Shown here: positions 11,281 through 21,000 of the stretch, one piece after another | Layout: each line of letters begins with the position of its first letter | Position numbering within the stretch: the stretch's first letter is position 1 | Assembly: GCA_019321725.1 (NCBI GenBank) | Contig: CM033114.1 | Coordinates: 14,736,278 to 14,800,277, forward strand | Length of the DNA stretch: 64,000 nt | Reading direction: 5' to 3' | Source of the DNA: Paulownia fortunei | Taxonomy: Eukaryota; Streptophyta; Magnoliopsida; Lamiales; Paulowniaceae | Notes under the pieces: generated by a model | The model's input: only the letters and a program-made list of their open reading frames with translations | Database searches by the model: none | Told to the model about the DNA's origin: nothing | Program-made: the position numbers and the translations under genes

Positions 11281-11730
11281 TTGGTAAAAGCACATATTCA
11301 AAAAAAACGAAGGGCGAAAAAAATGAAAGTTTGTCATATTTGTATTAGATGGACTTGCAACATAAAGTGTCGTTCTTTAGGAATGGTCTCTAAAAATCGA
11401 GAAGATAAACTTAAATTCATTATGGATGGACTAAGTAAGGAGTCTTTAGATCATATTATATTGACTCTTGAGACGCATTCATGTGGATTGGTACAACGTG
11501 CAATTCTTGATTTATGAGATCGTTTTTGAAATGAATATGAGCTTTATAGTCTTGAGAATCTGACATTAAAAGACCCTATTTGCCAGTTTATAAGAAAACT
11601 GGATGAGGAGCATATCCTCGACCCATAGAGGGCATTTAAGCTGTTACTGGACGTAAAACCAGAGGAAGATGTGAACCACAATCACAACTATATGTACATA
11701 CACGTGTTAGTAGGTAATTTTTAAATTTCG
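11281..11730 (+). pseudogene. Unrecognised cysteine-containing ORF upstream of the LOG-like gene
   Basis: One frame, broken by stops at about 11515, 11527 and 11626, reads for some 150 codons. Near its start is a cysteine cluster, CHICIRWTCNIKC (C-x2-C-x4-C-x3-C), which could bind zinc. A helical, Leu/Glu-rich segment follows (DKLKFIMDGLSKESLDHII, then LETHSCGLVQRAILDL). The same frame stays readable through the stops, which suggests it was once a protein-coding gene. It sits immediately 5' of the LOG-like sequence, so the two may have been captured together or may be parts of one element-encoded product. I do not recognise the family. Confidence 0.5.
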
Positions 11731-11873
11731 TATGTGTCTTTATTTTCAACCTTTTTGTCAAAATAAAAAGACATGCAATAAATGTATTCTCTGTTCACAC
11801 CTCAATAAAATATCACCGTACTCACTCTATTTTTTGCACAACTCATTTTTTAAAAAAAAAAAAAGAAAAAAAA

Positions 11874-12527
11874 ATAGAAGTATCTTCAACTCGCAAATTT
11901 AATTCCATTTGTGTTTTTTGTGGATCCAATCTAGAAAAAAATGGTGAGTTTATAGGGGCAGCCAATAACCTTGGTAGAACTTTAGCAGAAAGAAAAATTC
12001 ATTTAGTGTATGGGGGAGGCAGTTTGGGGTTAATGGGGAGTGTTGCTATTTTTGCTTATGTAGGAGGTGTCAAAGTTTTGGGAGTTATCCCAAAATCTTT
12101 AAACAGTACAGAATATCACAGGTATGACCATTGGAGATGAGCTAAAAGTGTCACATATTCAGGACAAAATGCCTAACATGTTAAACAATGCGGATGCATT
12201 CATCATTCTACTTGGCGGTTTTGGTACACTGGAGGAATTATTCCAAATTGTCTCTTGGCACAACTCAACATTCACCAAAAACCTATAGGTATTCTTAATG
12301 TTAATGGTTTTTATGATGGTTTGCTATCTTTTGTAGATCATGCTGCGAAAAAAGGGTTTATTTCAACTTCTGCGAGAAGAATCATCATTTCTGCTCCAAC
12401 ACCTGACTAGCTGATTGATTAACTTCTAGCATATGTGCCAAAACCTGATCCAGCCTTGGCCAATGTGGATTGGTCCAATAGGAACAATGGTCGAAAATGC
12501 AAATTAAATTTGACTCTCAGTCTGTGA
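11874..12527 (+). pseudogene. LOG-like: Captured LOG-like gene (cytokinin riboside 5'-monophosphate phosphoribohydrolase)
   Basis: LOG enzymes cut ribose 5'-phosphate from cytokinin nucleotides, giving active cytokinin in the cytosol. Over about 215 codons the translation follows the LOG fold in order: ICVFCGSN at the start, LVYGGGSLGLMG (about 12005-12040), [26 protein letters not shown] (12190-12240), [30 protein letters not shown] and YVPKPDP. The signature PGGxGTxxE reads L-GGFGTLEE, so proline is lost but the catalytic glutamate is kept. The usual upstream Arg/Glu pair of the RKAEM segment is replaced. Frameshifts lie near 12115 and 12259, and stops at 12408-12410 and 12420-12422. The probable start codon is ATA at 11874. 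Plant LOG genes have several introns and none is present here, so it derives from a spliced transcript. Confidence 0.88.
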
Positions 12528-14231
12528 TACTTATTGTTAATAATTTTATCTAATAGTTTTTTTTTTGTTTCAGCTTTATTACCCGCATTTCAAGTGATAT
12601 CTTTCAAACTCTACTTTCCTATCTATTTTTGACATTGGGGACAATGTCTCGATTAGGTTGGGGGGAGGGATAATTGATATCATGACTTGTATATTCAATG
12701 TGTGTTTTCTAGTATTTAAAAATAAAAATAAAAAATATAAATCAAGCAATTTTTTTTTGGGTACGTTGAAAGCATGAAAAAAGGTGGCTGAGTAAAGGGT
12801 AATTGTAACACTCTTGAGATGCATCCCTATTTTTTTTGCATAACATGGCAGGTTTGTAAAGTTTTTAACTAATGTTTGTGAATTATCAATTATTTTTTTT
12901 GAGTCGTATAGGTTCTTCCAACTTCAATGATTAAAATTAAGCATGAATAATATGGTTTGATTGATGATGGGTGTTGTTTTGGACTTTGATGTTGTTATTT
13001 AGTTAATATATTTTTGCGATAATTATACTCAAATTTTATTTTGCACAAATAATTATGTTATTTAGTGTGAAGACAATCATGTCAAAATAGATAGTTCTTA
13101 TACCCTTGCTCTAATCATCACTTGAATCTTCAACATGTAGGGGTTGAGTATTAGAACTTTTACTTTTGGTCTGTCGAGGCGAACGACTGATAGTGCACCA
13201 CTAGAAAAATGATTAAGGCATTAGGTTTTCTAGCACCATTGCCAAATCAGCTTGTTCCCTATATGATGTTTCAAGAAAACATCCCTTAGTAAACCACTTT
13301 GAGCCTTACAATAAATAAATATTTTTTTTTGTAACCATATCTTTTTACCTAGCCTAAATACACTATTATCCAACCCTTGTTCTAAAAATGATTGGAGTTT
13401 AAGAGACATTCAATTGAAAGCTTGAACTTACAAAAGAAATTCAGGTTGGGATAGAAGATAAGTGTGGGGGAGTTTCTCTTAAAAAAAATAAAATAATAAT
13501 AAAAAAAAATTGGAAGTGCTACAAGTTGCAACTAAAAATGAGATGTTGCAAGATGAATAAGAGGGGTCCAATTCAATAACAATAGACTCCAGTGTGAAAT
13601 TTATGGAGTTGGAGAATTCTTCATCGATAAATTTTATGTCTCTAATTTCATGAAGTTTTTAGAACCTTTATTGCATCCTATCCTTTTATTTCTTAGCTAC
13701 ATCACCACCCTTTGGCCCCATTACAACCTTTGTTGAAGACCTTTTGATTTTGTGTGGTGCCTTCAGTGTAGTGGAGATTTGCACCAAAGGAAGAGCCTAT
13801 GATGTTTAACTTTTCTGTTAGAGATTGGGTGATGGTTTTTGTAAGGTTTTATGAGAATTCACTTATTTGAAACATGCATAGTTTCATCACTATTGACATT
13901 AACTGTCCACACACACACTTGAGTATGATTATTGTGAAAATGTATTGATTTTTGAATGACTAAGAGTTAAACTCAACACTTGTTTGATTTTATTTCCATA
14001 TTACTTTGTTGCTTCATGAGAATAAAAGTTGGAAGATAGTTATTATAGGTGTTTGTAGGTATCACTGCTGGAAACCTTCACGAGACTACAACTCGTCCTC
14101 TATGGGCCACCTAGGGGTTTAAAGGCTTGTTGCATATGCTAAATACAATCGTGATTTCCTACGAAAGTGGATTAGTTTATATTTGTTTTAAGCTTGCTCG
14201 AGGACAAGCAAGGGTTAAGTGTGGGGGAATT
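12528..14231 (+). other. Athila 3' non-coding region with three polypurine-like tracts
   Basis: No coding potential is visible. G-rich purine tracts occur at 12656-12670, 13461-13473 and 14216-14231. The last directly abuts the 3' LTR (AAGTGTGGGGGAATT) and is the expected primer for plus-strand synthesis. The sequence just before it, GAGGACAAGCAAGG, is typical of Athila/Tat elements. Confidence 0.75.
14216..14231 (+). other. Polypurine tract of the Athila element
   Basis: TAAGTGTGGGGGAATT ends directly at the first base of the 3' LTR, where plus-strand cDNA synthesis starts. Confidence 0.85.
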
Positions 14232-15816
14232 TGATAAGTGCATATTTTAACATATTTTTATATCAAATCCTTTATACTTTTCTTGCTTTATTCTTGTTAA
14301 TATTATTGTTTTATTAAATTTTTGTGTTAGGGAATAAATGGAAGCATGTTTCCAGACTTGTGCAATTTTTGTAATTTGAGCATAACTTCATGATCAAAAG
14401 CTGTATGGACCTGAAGCTTGTTTCATTTGAAAGCCAAGAGATAGAGGTACAACTTTTATGTTGGAGGCTCAGCCAATTCAGTCTTGATGATAGCAGAAAA
14501 TTCATCCAAATAATTACACAAAATGGATCACCAAAATTCGGATCAGAGTTCAGCCCAGTATTGACTTATTTTACCAATTCGGTTATATATCTTGAGCCCA
14601 AATTTATTTTGGTCTGAAATCAGGATATGTTATACCTAAGAGTAAATAAACAAGTTTACTGAAGACAAGATGGCGTGAAAATGTGTTGAAATGATAAAAC
14701 CATAGGCTGCAAGTTGCTGCTGATGTTACAGGGCGGCTCTTGGACATGACTCGGTAATTTGACTATATCTCCTTCATCTGATATGAAAATATATCAACGC
14801 TGAAAGATATACAATTTTGACTCTTCACGTATCTTCAAAATTTGGCTGTATCTGACCAAAAAATATAATTCAATTCAGTAGATGAGAAATTTGTGGCAAC
14901 AACTTACCAACTCTTGGCAACTAGCATACCATTGATTAACCCCTCCATTATTTGTTTGGCCTCTAGCTTACTCCAAGTACTATAAATAGGCCATGTATTA
15001 GGTTGTAAGAGGAAGGGGGAAAAGGGTTTCTTTAGGCTAAGTTATCTAGTTTGTATGTTTTCTAGTATTGTAAGTTTTCTAGTATTAATAGAAATGCATT
15101 CTCTAGTTTCTCTTATATTTTTAGTCTTTGTTACTTTTATTATGTCTTTCTAAATTTCATTTTGTTGAGGAAAAATGGTGAATCTCTTGATGGATGAAGA
15201 GAAATGGTTATAAGGTAGAAATTGTTTAAGTATGTTGTATTATTATTTTTATTTTTGATCTAAACCCTACTTATTTTGTGGTGATTCTTGATTTATGTAT
15301 CTCCAATGGCACAACAAATACTTGGGTTCATTTAGCTTATTGTACGGTTTTACCCCACCGACTGCTAATGTGAAATCTTGATTTGTTGTTGACGAAGGAG
15401 TATATAAATGCTTGATCTCATAAATAAGTGTTGGCGTTAAGAGATAATTTGCAATAGTAAGACAATATCATGATTACCTTATTGCATGAGTTACTTGATA
15501 ATATCTTCCCATTGGAACCTTCATTATGTATGGATTCCAATTGTGGCAATTAATAGAGGTAAAAAGAATAAATAATCATTTCTCTATCCAAAACTCAAGA
15601 GTGGATCCCTAATCCTCAGTACTTTTATTACTTTGGTTTTTCTTTAGTTACATCATACATTAATTGTTCATATATTTTGATTCACATAAACTCCATCTTT
15701 TTAGAAATATAAACTTGAATTCTTCAAACAACTTCCCTGTGGATCAACCTCGGACTCATGAGAAATTTATTACTACTACAACCTGCACTTGGGTTTGTAA
15801 CCTTAAAGTTGTAGCA
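14232..15816 (+). repeat. 3' LTR of the Athila element
   Basis: Direct repeat of 2731-4342 with the same TGATAAGTGC start and TTGTAGCA end, TATA box at 14991-14998. It is slightly shorter because of small deletions. It is followed by the right target duplication CCCTG (15817-15821). Confidence 0.93.
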
Positions 15817-16405
15817 CCCTGCAGTAAATATCTTACCCTTACGTACACTTAAGGAGTTGGGGATTTTTATGGATAAACTTGCAAACAGTCGTTTGATAAT
15901 CCAATATTTCAACAAAGGGGACCAGAGGGCTCTTGGTATCATAAGATTAAAATTATTTATGGATGATATGGTCTCAACTGCGCTATTTCATGTTATAGAT
16001 GTCAAAACCTCATATAACATGCTTCTTGGTCATCATTGGTTGCATGAAAATGGAGTAACTCCTTCCACTTGGCACCAATGTTTCAAGTATTCTAGAGATG
16101 GCATGGTAAAAAGAGTGTTCAACGACGATAAACCTTTTATCCTCTAAATCACATTTTGCTGATGCTAAGTACTATCTCAAAGATGCAAAGAAAATGAAGG
16201 CTAAAGATAGTCTATCTCATGAGAAATCCAAGCAACAAAATGATGGCGTTGGAGGAGTAAAACCAAAAACACTTTCCCAACTTATAAAGATTATTTAAAA
16301 AGAGAATCATCTCTCACTGAGGTTGGGCCTTGAAGGAATTGGTGTTTTCTCTGACAAAGCTCGATGCAAAGAAACCGTTTTCTCAGCCACTTGAAGGATT
16401 TGTTC
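15817..16405 (+). pseudogene. Tat/Ogre-like protease fragment, 3' half
   Basis: This resumes the reading frame cut at 2730. The active-site motif is completed by AVNIL and a following TLKELG, then an open stretch including [15 protein letters not shown], the conserved C-terminal ILGxxWL-type block of the protease, to [10 protein letters not shown] at 16144. After a stop the homology weakens (Lys- and Ser-rich, with ENHLSLRLGL-like traces) until an antisense LTR begins at about 16406. No reverse transcriptase of this element is present, so it is truncated here. Confidence 0.8.
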
Positions 16406-18051
16406 TATAACACCCCCACCACTAAATACAAATATTAATATAACAATAATTTTGACAAGGTAGCACATGTGTATATATAAAAATTTTGTCAACTGGAGCA
16501 CTTTGAGAAATAGTAAAAGTGTTTTCTCACATATAACTTGTTTATACAAAAATCACCGTTTATATAAAAATACAACACCAATCACAATCACACTATTCTC
16601 AAACTTATTTACTATAAAATTTCAAGAGTATATAGGACACGGCATCTCAAAGTTATAATACAATAGACTCAAAAATTAAAATAATAGCTTATACTTTCGA
16701 AAGAAGTAAGGACATTTTGCATCTTGTAAATCTTTATATATAGACAACAATTTACACAATAATAATGATTGTAAAAATTAGGGTATCCCATAACACAACC
16801 CAACAGGTCATCATCCATGTACAGTGATCCTTAAAAGCCTCTAGAAGCTCTAACAACTAACCAATAAGTTTTAGAGTCTCAGGTGTCACCATGCTTACCT
16901 ACAATGCATGAACTACATGAGCTAATGCTTAGTAAGTGAAAATGATGCATGATGAAGGGATAATCTAAATGCAATGCATTTCTATGAGATCGTGACAAAA
17001 ATTTAAACTAATACATCAAAAATAGTTCATTCAAAGTTATTTTTCATCATTGGGCCCTTGGCCCACCTACTATGTACCGAATAGAGCTCTTAATAATATC
17101 AATAATCACATGACCATAAACAGATTGACACAGTCCAGGGGCCATCTCCTGGGATCACCAGAGGTCCACCCCCGATCTTCCCCTGTGATCCTCTAGAAGT
17201 CTTCCCACCAGCGGTGTCAATAAGGGCACAGTCAAGTGGTCCACCCTCTCGTGACCACCAGAGGCTCACCCCCTGTCAACCCCTATGATTCTCCGAAAAA
17301 TAACACTCGTGGCGCCCCAAAATATCACATAAGCATGCCTCGTATGCCTCGGTACACTAGTAGTGGCCAACCAAAATAGTTTCTTTCTGAAAATCATGTC
17401 TCAAATCATATCATGCATGCAAGAACCTCAACTGTGAGCACGTGTTATGCATGCGCGTGTAAATGTTGATGAATGGCATGTTCAATGACATAATGGATCT
17501 CAGTCCCATCATCCAAGCAATGCATGCACTATAAGATATTTATAATACTCATCAAGACACTCATCATGACACAAGAATCACATTTAATATAAATAAGCAA
17601 GAAATACTATGCCCATGCATTGTAGTTGCAAATGAATTTTCACTTATCTTTGATCGATTGTATATTACTTCTAGGTTTCTTAAGTATTACTCCTCAACCC
17701 TAGACGTGAAACAATCTGTAAAAATACAAGATATCAATCACCATCCTCAATTAATAAATTCATTATATATAATGTAATATAAAGTTCTTGAATCTCAATT
17801 TAACTAAACAACCTTACCACTTAGAAACTATAACCGAATACAACCTTCAATGTACTTTTGTTCCACATCTTAAATGTATACTAACCTCACTTAATTGATG
17901 TATTCTAACTCTTACAATATTTCCCTAAATGTTAGGGATCAAATGCACCACATCTATGCTGGAACTTGTTAATGAACCAAATGGTATAAATTCACAACTT
18001 CACATTTTCTTGCTGCCACATTAATTTGCATGATGATTTTGACACCCTTAT
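16406..18051 (-). repeat. Antisense long LTR (family B), 3' part, truncated at the satellite
   Basis: The minus strand ends in GGGTGTTATA and is similar to the 3' part of the solo LTR at 38063-40919. Shared blocks include the tGAGCATTAGCTCATxTAG...GCATTGTAGGTGAG segment (complement of about 16880-16935) and the CATGCATG-rich part. The homology stops at about 18051, where the satellite array begins. A GC-richer stretch at 17130-17300 holds two imperfect copies, about 110 bases apart, of a CACCAGAGGxxCACCCCC unit that is missing from the copy at 38063-40919. Confidence 0.7.
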
Positions 18052-21000
18052 TAAAAGTATAACTTTTAAAAGTTTTTCTATATTTTGTTAAATTTAATTT
18101 AAACGTTCATACTAAATCTTACAAGCATAATAACTCAAAATTAGAAATATTTAAAAAATTAAAATAAATAAATAATTTGTGTTCGACGTTTAAAGAGTAA
18201 ACTTATTTTAATTGATATTATTAACTTGTTTCTATTTTGAATAAATAAAGTTAATGTTGAAAGTGTAATTAAATGTTTTCTTTACTTTACGATATTCAAT
18301 TTAAAAGTATATACTTAATTTTACTAGCACAATAACTCCAAAGAAAAATATTTAAAAGTTTTAAAATCTAAAAAAATAAAATCAATTAAATACAAAAATA
18401 AATAATATGTTAGGAATATTTTTAAAGTATATGTATTTTTGTTCCTTTGATTGTAAGAAATAGTTCTTATTTATAGTAACTAAACCATATACAAATATTC
18501 TTAAATTCTAAAATCTAATAAAAGGGCAATTCTTTGTATCTTTATATTATTGTAATAAAGCAAAATAATAGATTTAAACGATTTAATTATGGATATATTT
18601 TTCAATATTTTAGGAAACATAATTTAAAAGTATATACTAAACCGTACTAGCACAATAACTCAAAATAAAAAAATATTTAAAAAAATTAAAAATAAAAAAA
18701 TGCTATTAAAAATAAAAAAAATACATAATATGATTTCAATATTTTAACACTAAACATATTTTAATTCCTTAGTTAGTAATAAATGAGTTTTATTAAGAAT
18801 AACTAAGGTATATAATTTAATTTTAAAAGTGGAATTAAAGATTTTCTTTATTTTATGATATTTAATTTAAAAGTATATACAAAATCTTACTAGTACAATA
18901 ACTCAAAAAATATATTTATAAGAAGTTACAAGTCTAAAAAAAATGGAATTGAAACTCAATACTAAAATAGGTAATGTGTATTCAGTATTCTAAAAGTAAA
19001 TATATTTTAATTCCATGATATGAATTGAATATTTTTAAAAGAAATATATTTTTGTGTCCTTCAATAGTATTTGGTTGAAATATACAATTAATTTAACTTT
19101 AGAATATTGATCTATAAAAATTGAATATTTTAAATTTGAAATTATAATTACTAAAAAAATTTAGCTCACTAAGATAACTTTTAAATATCAATACAAAGTT
19201 GAAACATAACTTATAATTTGAGAGAATTAGCAACACGAATACATTGTCTTCTTTTTGTCTTCATATTTATTGTTATTATTTGAGGCAAATTAATAAATTT
19301 AATAGATTTATTAATTTAAATATTTTTCATTATTCTACTAAATTTAACGTAATAATATATACTTAATTTTACTAGCATAATAACTTAGAAATATAAATAC
19401 TTTAAAATTTTAAAATCTATTAAATTATAAAAAGAAATTAAAAATAAAAATAGTTGATATGTAACAAAAATGTATTTTAATTCCTTGGATAGTATTTAAA
19501 TTTTTTATAAAAATTAATGTAATAGTATATACTAAATTTTACTTGCACAATAACTAAGAAATATAGATATATAAAATATTTAAATATAATAAAATACAAA
19601 AAAAAATATTTCACTTTCTTAGATAGTATATTGTTTTTATTTTGTAACTGAAGCATATATTTTAATTTTAATAACAAAATTAAATGTTTCACTCTATTTT
19701 TGATATTTAATTGCAAATTAAATTTATTAAAAAAATAAAAAATATATTTTTAAAGTTGTAAAAGTAAATATATTTTAATTCCCTAGATAGTATTTAGTTG
19801 AAATATACAATTAATTTAACTTTGGGATATAGGACATTGAAATAATTAAAATATATTTTTAAATTTAAAAGCTTGATTTTTAAAGGCGATTAAATAATTT
19901 TTATTTAGAATAAGTAAAGAATTTATTAATATTTAAAAAGTTGTAATTCTAACAAAAATGCAGCATAAATTAAGTACACAGATACATTATACGTATTGAA
20001 TATTTTGAAAATAAACATCTTTTAATTCGTTAGATAGTATTTCATTGAAATTTGTAATTAATTTAACGTTATAGTATTGGTCTAAGAATACTAAAAGTAT
20101 TTTAAATTATTTTAATTTAAAAGTATAACTTTTAAAGGTTTGTCTATATTTTATTAATTTAATTTAAACGTTCATACTAAATCTTACAAGCACAATAACT
20201 CAAAATTAGAAATATTTAAAAAATTAAAAACAATAAATAACTTGTGTTCGACGTTTGGAAAGTAAACTTATTTTAAATGATATTGTTAACTTGTTTCTAT
20301 TTTGAATAAATAAAGTTAATTTTTGAAAGTGTAATTAAAGGTTTTCCTTACTTTACGATATTCAATTTAAAAATATATACTTAATTTTACTAGCACAATA
20401 ACTCCAATAAAATTATTTAAAAGTTTTAAAACCTAAAAAAATGAAATCAATTAAATACAAAAATAAGAATATTTTTAAAGTATATGTATTTTTGTTCCTT
20501 TGATTCTAATAACAGTTCTTATTTATAGTAACTAAACAATATACAAATATTCTAAAATTCTAAAATCTAATAAAAAGGCAATTCTTTGTATATTTATATT
20601 ATTGTAATAAAGCAAAATAATAGATTTAAATGATTTAATTATGGATATATTTTTCAATATTTTATGAAACATAATTTAAAAGTATATACTAAACCGTACT
20701 AGCACAATAACTCAAAAATAGAAAAATATTTTAAAAAATTTAAAATAAAAAAAATGCTATAAAAATAAAAAATACATAATATGAATTCAATATTTTAACA
20801 CTAAACATATTTTAATTCCTTAGTTAGTAATAAACGGGTTTTATTAAGAATAACTAAGGTGTGTAATTTAATTTTAAAAGTGGAATTAAAGATTTTCTTT
20901 ATTTTATGATATTTAATTTAAAAGTATATACAAAATCTTACTAGCACAAAAACTCAAAAAATATGTTTATAAGAAGTTACAAGTCTAAAAAAATTAGAAT

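Larger units (their letters stand above)
2731..15816 (+). mobile_element. Complete but defective Athila-type LTR retrotransposon, 13.1 kb
   Basis: Two similar direct repeats (2731-4342 and 14232-15816) begin with TGATAAGTGC and end with TTGTAGCA. They enclose a primer site, gag, protease, reverse transcriptase, RNase H, integrase, a long post-pol region and a polypurine tract, in the order of Ty3/gypsy. Gag motifs, the tRNA-Asp-type primer site and the long post-pol region point to the Athila branch. Target duplications (CTCTG/CCCTG) flank it, and the interrupted host ORF resumes on the far side. The LTRs differ at scattered bases and by small indels, so the insertion is not recent. Pol has several frameshifts and the integrase carries a DNA transposon, so the element cannot move by itself. 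It carries a captured LOG-like gene between pol and the 3' LTR. Confidence 0.93.
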
